Assembly: GCA_020446815.1 (NCBI GenBank)
Contig: JAGRDY010000015.1
Span: 55,167-119,166, forward strand
Length of the DNA stretch: 64,000 nt
DNA from: Paracoccaceae bacterium
GTDB lineage: Bacteria; Pseudomonadota; Alphaproteobacteria; Rhodobacterales; Rhodobacteraceae
Direction: 5' to 3'
Part shown: piece by piece, positions 1 through 8,777 of the stretch
Layout of the letters: every line of letters begins with the position of its first letter
How positions within the stretch are numbered: the stretch's first letter is position 1
The notes under the pieces: model-generated
Databases searched by the model: none
Told to the model about the DNA's origin: nothing
The model's input: only the letters and a program-made list of their open reading frames with translations
Program-made: the position numbers and the translations under genes

Positions 1-936
1 GACATAGGCGGCATAGACAGACCCCGCGAAAGCGGCGAGGAACGCATCGACCGCGAAGGCCATCATCTTGTACCACACGACATTGATGCCCTGGCAGCGC
101 GCCGCGAGTTCGTCGCACCTGAGCGCGTTCCAGGCCAGTCCGACCCGGCTGTCATGCAGCCGCCGCGCGCAGACGATCGCAAGCGCCACGAGCGCCGCGG
201 CAAGGTAGTAGAAATTGGCCTGGCTCGGCAGGCGCTGGCCAAACAGCTCGATCGGCGCGGTGAAGGAATGCCCGGCAATCGTCGGCGCCGGAATGCCGAC
301 CAGGCCATTCGGCCCGCCGGTCCAGCTGAAATTGTTCAGAAGCTGATGGACGACGATGCCGAAGGCGATGGTGACGAGCGCCAGATAGGTTTCGCGCGTC
401 CGCATCGAAGGGAACCCCAGCACGAAACCGAAGCCGGTGGCCACCAGCGCCGCGATCGGCAAAGTCAGCCAGAATGACACGCCAAAGTCGATCGCCAGCA
501 GAGCCGAACAATAGGCGCCGATACCGTAAGAGGCGCCAGTGGCGAAATTGGGAATGTTGGCGCTGCCAAGCTGGAAATTGAGCGCGAGCGCAAGGACCGC
601 GTAAAGCTGGGCGATGACCAGAAGATGCAGCGCATAGCTGCTGCCCTGCATCATGAACGGATAAACGAGCACGACCACGGCGCCGAGACCGAGAGCCTGC
701 GCGCGTGCGGCGTGGAAGGCGCTGACGATGCGGTCCTCGATCGCCGGGCGGATCTGGAGCAGCGCGAAGCCCGCAGCGAACACCGCGAGCAGCGCCACGA
801 TCAGCCGCCAGTCGTCGGTCAGAAGAAAGAACCCGAGCAGCAAGGCGCCGCCAAGCTCGATTCCGGCGATGATCGCCAGGTCCGCGCCGGAGGCACGGCG
901 CGCCGCAAGGGTGATCTTGCTTGTCCCGGTCATCAT
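1..936 (-). CDS. livM: Branched-chain amino acid-type ABC transporter permease (LivM family), partial
   Basis: Inner-membrane permease subunit of a branched-chain-amino-acid-type (HAAT) importer. The gene runs off the left edge, so 312 codons are visible and no stop is seen. Reading the minus strand from 936 gives a hydrophobic multi-span protein with the LivM signature NFQLGSANIPNFATGASYGIGAY cut short here to its core ALNFQLG and NFATGA, the SWTGGPNGLVG loop, and the ALRCDELAARCQGIN cytoplasmic loop that contacts the ATPase. The start follows a GGAGAAA ribosome site and lies one base after the livH stop, so the two are translationally coupled. The LivG and LivF ATPases are absent here and probably lie further left. 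The ligand cannot be told from sequence; its place behind a molybdenum hydroxylase suggests an amide or N-heterocycle rather than leucine. Confidence 0.9.
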   Translation of the reverse strand, partial: MMTGTSKITLAARRASGADLAIIAGIELGGALLLGFFLLTDDWRLIVALLAVFAAGFALLQIRPAIEDRIVSAFHAARAQALGLGAVVVLVYPFMMQGSSYALHLLVIAQLYAVLALALNFQLGSANIPNFATGASYGIGAYCSALLAIDFGVSFWLTLPIAALVATGFGFVLGFPSMRTRETYLALVTIAFGIVVHQLLNNFSWTGGPNGLVGIPAPTIAGHSFTAPIELFGQRLPSQANFYYLAAALVALAIVCARRLHDSRVGLAWNALRCDELAARCQGINVVWYKMMAFAVDAFLAAFAGSVYAAYV

Positions 937-937
937 G

Positions 938-1855
938 TCAGACTTTCTCCATGACGGTCCGGCCGAGAATGCCCGAGGGTTTCAACACCAGCACGAAGAT
1001 GACCAGCAGAAACGCGAAGACCAGCCGGTAGGACGCACCTTCGGCCATCGTCGCCTGCACAAGCGTGTCGATCCCGGCGATCAGCAGGCTGCCGAGGATG
1101 GCACCCTGCATACTGCCGAGCCCGCCGATCACCGCAGCAGAAAAGCCGATCAGGCCAAGCTGGATGCCGAAGTCGAAACGGACGACACCGGCATAGCTTG
1201 CATAGAAGATGCCGCCGATCGCGCCCACCGCCGAGGCGATGAAGAAAGTCGCGGCATAGATGCGCGAGGGGCTGATCGCCATCAGCCGCGCGATGTTGCG
1301 ATCCTCGGCAACGGCACGGATCCGCATCCCGAGCGGAGTGTGGCGCATGACAACGTAAAGCACAATCATCATCAGCACCGAGACGGCGATGACGAAGAGG
1401 CTGAAAACCGGCACCGTCAGATCACCGATCATGAGGCGGGTTTCGATCAGGTTCGGGAAAGGTTTGGGATTGCTTCCCTGGGGATAGATCATGCGGATCA
1501 ATTCGCGGATCACCGTACCAAGCGCCACGGTCGCAACCAGCGCCATCATCGCCGGCGCGTTGCGAAAGCGCCGGATCACCAGCCAGTCGGCCAGAACGCC
1601 GATCAGCCCCACAACGACGATCGCCGCAGCACAGGCGAGCACAAGCGCGCCGGGCGTCGCCGCAGGAAACGCGGTGGCGATGAGCGCCTGAACCGTGGCC
1701 AACACCACGAATGGCGCCACGATCGACACATCCCCATGCGAGAAGTGAATCACGTTCAGCACGCCGAAAAGCAGGCTGAAACCGAGCGCCACCAGCGCGT
1801 AGATGCTGCTCAGAACCAGCCAGTTCATCAGGTTCTGCATGACGAACGCATCCAT
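938..1855 (-). CDS. livH: Branched-chain amino acid-type ABC transporter permease (LivH family)
   Basis: Second membrane subunit of the same importer, 305 aa, about eight hydrophobic segments. LivH features visible: SSIYALVALGFSLLFGVLNV at the N-terminus, followed by HFSHGD, the RMRAVAEDRNIARLMGI-type loop (here AVAEDRNIARLMAIS), and VIGGLGSMQGAILG near the C-terminus. The ATG at 1855 is chosen over an in-frame GTG at 1873 because GGGAGG sits five bases before it. It lies between livJ and livM in one transcript; the 72 bases after livJ hold a strong stem-loop. Family assignment is firm; the substrate is unknown. Confidence 0.93.
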   Translation of the reverse strand: MDAFVMQNLMNWLVLSSIYALVALGFSLLFGVLNVIHFSHGDVSIVAPFVVLATVQALIATAFPAATPGALVLACAAAIVVVGLIGVLADWLVIRRFRNAPAMMALVATVALGTVIRELIRMIYPQGSNPKPFPNLIETRLMIGDLTVPVFSLFVIAVSVLMMIVLYVVMRHTPLGMRIRAVAEDRNIARLMAISPSRIYAATFFIASAVGAIGGIFYASYAGVVRFDFGIQLGLIGFSAAVIGGLGSMQGAILGSLLIAGIDTLVQATMAEGASYRLVFAFLLVIFVLVLKPSGILGRTVMEKV

Positions 1856-1890
1856 CCGGTCCTCCCTGGTCACTTGTTTTGGAAAGGGAT

Positions 1891-1921
1891 GCGCGGCCGG
1901 CGCCCGATCAGCCGGCCGCGC
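1891..1921 (-). other. GC-rich stem-loop between livJ and livH
   Basis: Perfect 11-bp inverted repeat GCGCGGCCGGC / GCCGGCCGCGC with a 9-base loop, directly after the livJ stop and before livH. No T-run follows it on either strand, so it is unlikely to be a simple terminator. Such hairpins after binding-protein genes are known to protect the upstream mRNA and keep binding protein in excess of permease; that role is inferred here. Confidence 0.6.
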
Positions 1922-1927
1922 AATGGA

Positions 1928-3064
1928 TCACTTGTCGAGTGTCACCCATTCGCCACCCTTGACGACCTTGATCTCGACCTCGACCGGGATCTCGGTCTGG
2001 CCGTTCGCATCAAAGGTCGTTGTCCCGAGCACACCTTCATGGGACATGCCGCGGATCGCCTTGGCCAACGCCACCTTGTCGTCGATGCCGACCTCGCGGA
2101 TCGCGGTCAAGAGGATATTGGTCGCCTCATAGGCATATTTGGTGTAGGGGCTTTCCGGTTCGGCGAAACCGTGCGCGTCATAGTCGGCGTGCATCTGATC
2201 GAGCCTGGGATTCGACTGCGCCGCCGGATAGCTGACCATCGTGCCTTCGGCGGCATCGCCGGCAAGCTTGATGAACTCGGGATCGTAGAAGCCGGAAATG
2301 CCGATCATCGGAATATCCAGCCCTATCTCCTCTTCCTGCTTGCGCAGGATCCCCGCTTCGGTGATGACGCCGCCGAAATAGATCGCGTCGGCCCCGGCGT
2401 CCTTGATCTTGGTCAGGACGGCGCGGAAATCGGTGGTGCCCACCGGCAGCAGGTCAGTCGAGTCGATGGCACCGCCGGCATCGGTGAAGAACTGCGTGAA
2501 CGCATCCGCGTTACCGGTGCCGTAATCGCTGGTATCGGATACGATGGCGATCTTCTTGGCGCCGAGATCGCTGGCGGCCCAATGCGCCAGAGGCAGGTTC
2601 TCGGCCAGCAGCGTCGGTGTGACGCGAGTCACTTCCGGCAGATTCTGGTCGGTGATCTTCGGGCTGATCGCACCCCAGACGATGAATGGCATCTGCGCGC
2701 GGTTGAAGACCGGGATCGTTGCCAGCGCAACCGGGCTGTTCCAATGCCCGATCGCGGCAACGACCTCGGGATCGTTGACCAGCTTGAGCGCGGCACCGAC
2801 CCCGGTCTGCGGATCAGAGGCGTCATCGAGCACCACGCCTTCCACCTCATAGGGATAGTCATCGGCGTTGGCCTGGTCGATGGCGAGCAGAAAGCCGTTC
2901 TTCGCCCCGAGCCCCTGCTGGGCGTTGCCGCCGCTGATCGGGCCGATGAAGCCGAGCTTGATCTTCTGCTTGTCCTGGGCGCCGGCGCCTGCGGGCACCA
3001 GTGCGACCGATGCCGAAAGCGCGAGTGCCGCAAGCAGGCTGCGCCGATTCAATGTGTTTAGCAT
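1928..3064 (-). CDS. livJ: Branched-chain amino acid-type ABC transporter substrate-binding protein
   Basis: Periplasmic ligand-binding protein (378 aa) of the LivHM importer, Peripla_BP_6 family. An N-terminal signal peptide is clear (RRSLLAALALSASVALVPAGAGA, shortened: Arg-Arg, hydrophobic core, AGAQD cleavage region). The mature protein opens with IKLGFIGPISGGNAQQG, the usual first strand and ligand loop, followed by DDASDPQTGV and IGHWNSPVALA, both typical. The ATG at 3064 is favoured because GGGAGG lies seven bases before it; an upstream frame extension begins closer to the ribosome site. It lies 128 bases after the CoxG-like gene and probably belongs to the same transcript as the molybdenum hydroxylase. 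That context suggests it binds the hydroxylase's substrate or a related compound, but the ligand is not predictable. Confidence 0.92.
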   Translation of the reverse strand: MLNTLNRRSLLAALALSASVALVPAGAGAQDKQKIKLGFIGPISGGNAQQGLGAKNGFLLAIDQANADDYPYEVEGVVLDDASDPQTGVGAALKLVNDPEVVAAIGHWNSPVALATIPVFNRAQMPFIVWGAISPKITDQNLPEVTRVTPTLLAENLPLAHWAASDLGAKKIAIVSDTSDYGTGNADAFTQFFTDAGGAIDSTDLLPVGTTDFRAVLTKIKDAGADAIYFGGVITEAGILRKQEEEIGLDIPMIGISGFYDPEFIKLAGDAAEGTMVSYPAAQSNPRLDQMHADYDAHGFAEPESPYTKYAYEATNILLTAIREVGIDDKVALAKAIRGMSHEGVLGTTTFDANGQTEIPVEVEIKVVKGGEWVTLDK

Positions 3065-3192
3065 CTTCATTCCTCCCTTTTTCATGTTGCCACCCGGTCA
3101 CCTCGACCGGCGATGGCTTGGCCTTGATATCCCCGGGGCACCCGACCGAAGCCGTCGCATGCCCCGCGCGCGTTCCTGTCCTTGCGATCGCC

Positions 3193-3753
3193 TCATCCGG
3201 CGATCCACCAGCCGAGCACGATCACCACAACGATGGCGAGCGCACCCCACACAAGCCACCGGCCGGGCGCCACGGCGGGCGCGGACGGCGGTGCCGCCTT
3301 GTCCGGCGCGCTTGCGCCAGAGAGCTTCTCGCTCAGGCAGCCGAAGAACTCTTCCGACAACTTTTTTGCGGTGCCCTGGATCAGCCGGGAGCCAACCTGG
3401 GCGAGCTTGCCGCCGACATTGACATCGGCATTGTAGCGCAGGCGGGTGCCGCCGGTCTCGTCCTCCAGATCGACCCTTGCCTTGCCGCGGGCGAAGCCGG
3501 CCGCACCACCCTTGCCTTCGCCCGAAATCGTGTAGCCGCGGTCCGGCTCGATTTCGCTCAGTGTTATCTTGGCCCCGAACGTGGCGCTGATCGGGCCGAT
3601 GGCGGCGCGCACCGAGGCGGTGAAATCGGTGTCCGACTGCCGGTCCAGCGACTTGCAGCCGGGAATGCAGGCGCGCAGCATCTCCGGATCGTTGAGCGCC
3701 TTCCACACGATGCGGCGGTTGGCGGGGATGAGCGTTTCACCTTCGAGTATCAT
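3193..3753 (-). CDS. CoxG-like SRPBCC-domain protein (carbon monoxide dehydrogenase subunit G family)
   Basis: A 186-aa START/SRPBCC-fold protein. It begins MILEGETLIPANR and has the family's DPEMLRACIPGCKSL motif (CoxG proteins typically show ...LxxCIPGC...). A C-terminal hydrophobic anchor (about residues 166-185, WGALAIVVVIVLGWW) should tether it to the membrane. In CO dehydrogenase clusters CoxG recruits the enzyme to the cytoplasmic membrane; an equivalent anchoring role for the neighbouring molybdenum hydroxylase is inferred. Its start codon overlaps the large-subunit stop (ATGA), so the two are co-translated. The second hydroxylase in this window has no CoxG partner. Confidence 0.88.
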   Translation of the reverse strand: MILEGETLIPANRRIVWKALNDPEMLRACIPGCKSLDRQSDTDFTASVRAAIGPISATFGAKITLSEIEPDRGYTISGEGKGGAAGFARGKARVDLEDETGGTRLRYNADVNVGGKLAQVGSRLIQGTAKKLSEEFFGCLSEKLSGASAPDKAAPPSAPAVAPGRWLVWGALAIVVVIVLGWWIAG

Positions 3754-6137
3754 GCCCTGCCCTCCTTCTCGGTACAGGCCCGACGGATCTGCTCGAAGAC
3801 AGACGATGGCCTGAGCGGCACCCTTGTGATGTTGACACCGAGGCCCGAGAGCGCATCGCCGACCGCGTTGGCGATCGCCGGCACGGCGCCGGTCAGCCCG
3901 CCCTCGGCCGCACCCTTGATGCCGCCGACGGTGTCGATGCTTGGCGTCTCGATATGATCAAGCTCGAGTTCGGGGACATCCATCGCGGTGGGCATCAGGT
4001 AGTCGAGCAGGTTGGCGTTCAGGTGCTGGCCATCGGCGTCATAGACGATCTCTTCCATCAGCGCCTCGCCGATGCCCTGCACCGTGGCGCCATGCACCTG
4101 CCCCTCGACGATCCTGGGGTTGATCACCCGGCCGCAGTCGTGGACCACCGCATAGCGTTCGATCTCCACCCGGCCGTCCTCCGGGTCGACGGCGACCTGA
4201 ACGACATGGGTGCCGTTGGCCATCGTCACCATCGGCGGATCGTAATAGTCGGTCGCCTCGAGCCCGTGCTCCTCGCCCTGCGGCAGGCCGAGATTGTTCA
4301 TCGAATAGGCGGTTTCGGCGACTTCGCGCAGGCTGAGACTGCGGCCCGCGTCCTCGGGGTCGGCCACCCGCCCGTCCTTCAGCACCAGGCGTTCCGGATC
4401 GGCGTCCAGCATATAGCCGGCAATGCGGCGGATCTTGACGCCAACCTTCTCGCTGCAGCGGATCACGGTGCCGCCGCCGACGACCGAGCCGCGGCTGGCG
4501 AAGGTGCCGGTACCATAGGGCGTCTTGGAGGTGTCGCCCTCGACCACCGTCACGTCCTCGCACGCGACACCGAGCCGGTCGGCCGCGATCTGCGCGAAGG
4601 TCGTGTAATGGCCCTGCCCCGCGTCGGCCTGGCTGACATAGACGGTGATCTTGCCGTCGGGCTCGACCACCACGCGCGAGCTGTCGAAGCCCGGCATCTT
4701 GGCAAATCCGCGCACGCGCCAGCCCGGCGCACCGGTGCCGGAAACCTCGGTATAGTTGCAGATGCCGATGCCACGGTATTTGCCGTTGACCAACCGGTCC
4801 TTCGGCTGGGCGGCGCGAAACGCGTCATAGCCGATCATCTCCAGCCCGCGTTCGAGCGACGGCAGATAGCTGCCGGTGTCGTAACGCACCCCAACCACGT
4901 TGACATAGGGGAATTCCTCAGGGCGCACGGTATTGCGCCGCCGCACTTCGGCCGGGTCGATGCCAAGGCGCCGACCGATGCGGTCCATCATCCCCTCGAT
5001 CGCGAGAAACGCCGAGGGCTGGCCGGTGCCGCGCTTGGCCCCGGTGGGGCAGGTGTTGGTGATCAGCGAGCTGACATCGTAGCGATAGGTCTGGAAACGG
5101 TAAGGCCCCGGCAGCATCCGCGCACATCCCGTCGCCTCGAGCGTCGGCGAGTAGGGATGGTTGGGATAGGCGCCGCAGTTGGTCTTGAGGTTCAGATAGA
5201 CGCCGCAAAGGGTGCCATCCTGCTTGACCGAGACCTTGATATGCAGGATGTGGCCGCGTGCGTGCATGTTGGTCAGAAGCGACTCGCGCCGATCCTGAAC
5301 CCACTTGACCGCCCGCCCGTACCGGCGCGCCAGCGCGACGACGATCAACTCGTCCGGAAAGACGTGTGCCTTGGTGCCGAAGCCGCCGCCGACCGCGGGC
5401 GCCACCACCCGCAACACCGATTCCGGGATGTCGAGATGGTCTGCGATGGCGGTGCGCACGATGTGCGGGATCTGGGTCGGCGTCCACAGCGTAAAGTTGG
5501 TCGCGACCGGGTCGGGCCAGGCCATGCAGCCCCTGGGTTCGATCATGCCACCGGCGGTCTTGCCGTTGCGGAACTCTTCCTCGAGCACGAGGTCACCCTC
5601 GGCGAACCTGGCGTCGAAATCCTCGGTTTCGAACGCGGCCCTGAAGATGTGATTGTCGCCCAGATGCGAATGGATCACCGGCGCGCCTGCCGCCTCGGCC
5701 TCTTCGATGCCGGCAACCGCGGGCAGCGGATCGTAATCGACCTCGACCAGATCGAGCGCGTCCTGCGCGACATAGGGGCTTTCGGCCAGTATTACCGCGA
5801 CGTATTCTCCGACGAAATTCACTCTGTCGACCGCCACCACCGGGCGGCGCACATCACGATAGCCCTCGATCTCGATCACCGGAGCAAAGGTCTTGATGTC
5901 ACCGACAAGATCCTTGCCGGTCAGCACATCGATCACGCCGGGCAATGCCTTTGCCGCGCTGGCATCGACCGACAGTATGTCGGCACACGCGTAGGGGCTT
6001 AGCACGAAGGCAAGGTGGATCAACCCCTTCGGCTCGGGCAGATCATCGAGGAACTGCGCCTTGCCACGCATCAGATAACTGTCCTCGCGGCGCAGGACGG
6101 TCTTGCCGATCAGCGTGAAATCCTCGATCGCCTTCAT
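3750..6137 (-). CDS. Molybdenum hydroxylase large (molybdopterin-binding) subunit, xanthine dehydrogenase/CO dehydrogenase family
   Basis: Catalytic subunit (795 aa) of a heterotrimeric molybdenum hydroxylase that inserts water-derived oxygen at a C-H bond. The aldehyde-oxidase a/b hammerhead domain is N-terminal (IGKTVLRREDSYLMRGKAQF onward); the Mopterin-binding part follows with VVAPAVGGGFGTK, GAKRGTGQPSAFLAIE at the substrate loop and GGIKGAAEGG near the C-terminus, whose Glu is the expected active-site base. The substrate loop has neither the CO dehydrogenase VAYRCSFR sequence nor the AFRGFGG of true xanthine dehydrogenases, so its substrate is probably neither CO nor xanthine. The start at 6137 is where homology begins and overlaps the Fe-S subunit stop. 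Part of operon FAD-FeS-Mo-CoxG-liv. Confidence 0.92.
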   Translation of the reverse strand: MKAIEDFTLIGKTVLRREDSYLMRGKAQFLDDLPEPKGLIHLAFVLSPYACADILSVDASAAKALPGVIDVLTGKDLVGDIKTFAPVIEIEGYRDVRRPVVAVDRVNFVGEYVAVILAESPYVAQDALDLVEVDYDPLPAVAGIEEAEAAGAPVIHSHLGDNHIFRAAFETEDFDARFAEGDLVLEEEFRNGKTAGGMIEPRGCMAWPDPVATNFTLWTPTQIPHIVRTAIADHLDIPESVLRVVAPAVGGGFGTKAHVFPDELIVVALARRYGRAVKWVQDRRESLLTNMHARGHILHIKVSVKQDGTLCGVYLNLKTNCGAYPNHPYSPTLEATGCARMLPGPYRFQTYRYDVSSLITNTCPTGAKRGTGQPSAFLAIEGMMDRIGRRLGIDPAEVRRRNTVRPEEFPYVNVVGVRYDTGSYLPSLERGLEMIGYDAFRAAQPKDRLVNGKYRGIGICNYTEVSGTGAPGWRVRGFAKMPGFDSSRVVVEPDGKITVYVSQADAGQGHYTTFAQIAADRLGVACEDVTVVEGDTSKTPYGTGTFASRGSVVGGGTVIRCSEKVGVKIRRIAGYMLDADPERLVLKDGRVADPEDAGRSLSLREVAETAYSMNNLGLPQGEEHGLEATDYYDPPMVTMANGTHVVQVAVDPEDGRVEIERYAVVHDCGRVINPRIVEGQVHGATVQGIGEALMEEIVYDADGQHLNANLLDYLMPTAMDVPELELDHIETPSIDTVGGIKGAAEGGLTGAVPAIANAVGDALSGLGVNITRVPLRPSSVFEQIRRACTEKEGRA

Positions 6138-6628
6138 GCCCCGCACGCCCCCTCGCGCATCCGCTTCGCCGCGTCCTCGACGGCGTCGACGATGTTGAGA
6201 TAGCCGGTGCAGCGGCACATGTTGTTGGTCAACGCCTGCCGGATCTGGCCGCGGTCAGGATTGGGGTTCGATTGCAGAAACTCGATCGTGGTCATCAAGA
6301 AACCCGGCGTGCAGTAGCCGCATTGCAGCGCATGGGCATCGTGAAACGCCTCTTGTACCGGATGGAGCGGGCCATCGCCGGCGATGCCCTCGACGGTGGT
6401 GATCTCTGCGCCATCAAGCGCTGCGGCGAATTGCAGGCAGCTCCGGCCAGTCTTGCCATTGATGAGCACCGTACACGCACCGCAGACGCCGTGTTCGCAG
6501 CCAATGTGAGTGCCCGTGAGTTGAAGCTCGTGGCGCAGGAAATCCGCCAGCAGATAGCGCGGCTCGACCTCGCGGACATATTCCTTGCCGTTGACCTTCA
6601 TCCGGACTGTGACCTTTTTCGCGCTCAT
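6134..6628 (-). CDS. Molybdenum hydroxylase small (2Fe-2S) subunit
   Basis: Electron-transfer subunit (164 aa) carrying two [2Fe-2S] clusters between the Mo and FAD subunits. The N-terminal plant-type ferredoxin fold shows GCEHGVCGACTVLINGK (CxxxxCGxC) and a later Cys; the C-terminal helical domain has QCGYCTPGF and CRCTGY, the second cluster motif. Length is standard. The start at 6628 (MSAKKVTVRMKVNG) is preceded by a GAGGAA ribosome site. A 64-base gap separates it from the FAD subunit, and it overlaps the large-subunit gene by ATGA. Confidence 0.95.
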   Translation of the reverse strand: MSAKKVTVRMKVNGKEYVREVEPRYLLADFLRHELQLTGTHIGCEHGVCGACTVLINGKTGRSCLQFAAALDGAEITTVEGIAGDGPLHPVQEAFHDAHALQCGYCTPGFLMTTIEFLQSNPNPDRGQIRQALTNNMCRCTGYLNIVDAVEDAAKRMREGACGA

Positions 6629-6692
6629 CACATGTTCCTCGCGATCCGTGCCGCAGCGCCGCGGCGGAAGGGATTTAGGTGCTCGGCCCGGT

Positions 6693-7577
6693 TCATCTTT
6701 CGACTGCCGCCCCCTGCATCTGCCGCAACACCTTGCGGACGAGCGAACCGATCGCTTCGGCGCGATAGGCCGCATCTGCATGCACGTCACCGGCCGGGTC
6801 TGCCACCACCGCAGCCTCGGCGCCTGCCGCACGGATCAGCGCATCGTCGAGCCGCTGGCCTTCGATGAGCGCTTCGACCGGGCTGAGCCTTGCCGTGGTA
6901 TCGCCTGCGCCCATCGCCGACAGCCGGGCGCGGGAGCAACGCCCGTCAGGGCCGAATTCGACGCAGGCCGCGACACCCGCGACGGCAAAACCGTGCGCGC
7001 GGTTCGCGATCTCGTGGAAGGCGCAACCTGCGCCCTCGGCGATGGCGGGCATCTTGACTTCAGCCAGCATCTCGTCCGGCTCGAGGCAGTTGGTCAACGC
7101 CGAAACGAAAAATTCGTCAGCGGTAACCTCGCGCCGGCCACGGCTGCTGGCGATTACGAAGCGCGCGTCGAGCGCGGACGCCACGCTTGGCAATTCGGCA
7201 AGCGGATCGGCATGAGCGAGACTGCCGCAGACCGTGCCGAAATTACGGCTTGCGCGCACGCCGACATGCGGCATCGCGATCGACATCAGCGGCAGCCGGC
7301 TGGCGACAAGATCGCTTGTCTCGGCTTCGCTCTGCCGGGTGAGCGCGCCGCAGGCGATTGCGGCGCCTTCTTCGCGAAGATAGGCCAGATCGCGGCAGCG
7401 GTTGATGTCGATCAGCACCGCCGGAGACAAGATGCGCATGTTCATCAACGGAACGAGGCTCTGACCACCAGAGAGAACGCGCGCATCCGCGCCATATTCC
7501 GCGAGAAGCGCGCACGCTTCCTCGATGTTGTCCGGGCGATGGTAGTCGAAAACCGCAGGTTTCACTCTCGTCTCCAT
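6693..7577 (-). CDS. Molybdenum hydroxylase medium (FAD-binding) subunit
   Basis: FAD subunit (294 aa) of the three-part hydroxylase, passing electrons to the final acceptor. Diagnostic FAD motifs are VLSGGQSLVPLMNMR near the N-terminus and FGTVCGSLAHADPLAELP (family: GNGGSIAHADPAAELP); the C-terminal CO_deh_flav_C domain follows. The ATG at 7577 fits the usual VKPAxFxYHRP opening; an in-frame ATG further up at 7604 is possible and no ribosome site decides between them. It is first in its operon, with a conserved regulatory element at 7682-7722, about 105 bases upstream, in the intergenic space shared with the divergent LysR gene. Confidence 0.92.
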   Translation of the reverse strand: METRVKPAVFDYHRPDNIEEACALLAEYGADARVLSGGQSLVPLMNMRILSPAVLIDINRCRDLAYLREEGAAIACGALTRQSEAETSDLVASRLPLMSIAMPHVGVRASRNFGTVCGSLAHADPLAELPSVASALDARFVIASSRGRREVTADEFFVSALTNCLEPDEMLAEVKMPAIAEGAGCAFHEIANRAHGFAVAGVAACVEFGPDGRCSRARLSAMGAGDTTARLSPVEALIEGQRLDDALIRAAGAEAAVVADPAGDVHADAAYRAEAIGSLVRKVLRQMQGAAVER

Positions 7578-7681
7578 GCTCAGCCACTGCGGCGATCCGG
7601 TCATCGCAGAACTGACCTGTCGGACGACCTTTCTGAAGGGTCCGCTTGGGAACCAAGCCTTGCATGCCGCAACTCATACGA

Positions 7682-7722
7682 AAAATGTATTTTATCTTTC
7701 CATTAGAAAGGATATCTCTATG
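7682..7722. promoter_or_regulatory. Conserved regulatory element A (LysR operator/promoter candidate)
   Basis: Sits in the 273-base divergent space between the FAD subunit and the LysR gene. It contains the dyad TTATC-N14-GATAT (7692-7715) with an inner perfect CTTTC-N5-GAAAG repeat. It matches the element at 18690-18730 at 30 of 41 positions, including AAAATGT, CATTAGA and a final CTATG block. Nothing else was recognised in 7578-7850. Confidence 0.65.
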
Positions 7723-7850
7723 ACTCAGGCAATCGCGAGGTGCGCGCTGGCAAGATGCCGCATCGCATATGTTTTCTATGGACGCCCCCAATAACATAGA
7801 TACATACTTGGAATGAAATCTCGTGATGTTCAGCACACCAAGGGAAACGC

Positions 7851-8777
7851 ATGCTCAAGGTCTCGCTTCGCCAGATCAGCTATTTCGTAGCCGCCGCCGA
7901 GACGGGCAGCATCGCCGAGGCAGCGCGGCTGGCCAATGTTGCACAGCCCTCGGTGTCCTGGGCGATCCTGAAAATGGAGGAACTGCTCGATCTCGAGCTA
8001 TTCGTCCGCCAACATGCGAGGGGGGTATCGCTGACCGCCGCCGGGCATCGGCTGCTGCCGCAGGCACGCGGCCTTCTGCACATGGCCGAGGAGTTCGAGG
8101 CGGTGGCACGGGTCCAGGGCCAGGAGTTGACCGGCATGCTGACGGTCGGCTGCTATTCGACGCTCGCGCCTGCCTACATGCCGCGGATCATCGCCGAATT
8201 CGCGCGCCTGCACCCCAAGGTGAAATTGCAGCTACACGAGGACACGGTCGACGATATGCTCGAGAAACTGACGAGCGGCGAGGTCGAGGTCGCGCTCGCA
8301 TATGACATAGATTTGCCGGACGAGTTCTTGAAACTCCGCATTCATTCCGCACCGCCACAGGCCGTGCTGCCTCATGGGCACCGCCTGCTGGACAAGCCCG
8401 CGGTGTCGCTCGCCGACTTGCGCGATGAACCGTTCATCCTGCTCAATTCGAAGCCGGCCGAGCATTATTTCCTGTCGCTGTTCGAAGTGGCGGGGATAAC
8501 TCCGCAGATCGCTCATGCGGCGCAATCCTTCGAGGTGGTTCGCAGTCTCGTCGGCCAGGGGCGCGGCTATTCGATCCTGGTGACGCGACCGCTTTCAGAC
8601 ATGACCTATGACGGGATCAGGATTCATTACCGGCCCTTGGCGGATGACGTCCCCAAGCAACATATGTGCACTGTCCGGGCGCCAACGTCGCGCCTGACGC
8701 GCCGCTGCCAGACCTTCCAGGACATTTGCGTCAGACTTTATTCGCCAAGAGGGCGGCCGCTTACAGCCGCGTCGTGA
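7851..8777 (+). CDS. LysR-family transcriptional regulator
   Basis: A 308-aa LysR activator/repressor. The N-terminal winged helix-turn-helix is clear (LRQISYFVAAAETGSIAEAARLANVAQPSVS split over residues 7-37), followed by a periplasmic-binding-protein-like effector domain (LTGMLTVGCYSTLAPAYMP, and GQGRGYSIL near the end). The start ATG is preceded by AAGGGA. It is divergent from the molybdenum hydroxylase operon and convergent with the aldehyde dehydrogenase, overlapping its 3' end by 17 bases. Because the same DNA element lies before the hydroxylase operon and the hydantoinase operon at 18.6 kb, it is the best candidate to regulate both. Confidence 0.93.
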   Translation: MLKVSLRQISYFVAAAETGSIAEAARLANVAQPSVSWAILKMEELLDLELFVRQHARGVSLTAAGHRLLPQARGLLHMAEEFEAVARVQGQELTGMLTVGCYSTLAPAYMPRIIAEFARLHPKVKLQLHEDTVDDMLEKLTSGEVEVALAYDIDLPDEFLKLRIHSAPPQAVLPHGHRLLDKPAVSLADLRDEPFILLNSKPAEHYFLSLFEVAGITPQIAHAAQSFEVVRSLVGQGRGYSILVTRPLSDMTYDGIRIHYRPLADDVPKQHMCTVRAPTSRLTRRCQTFQDICVRLYSPRGRPLTAAS

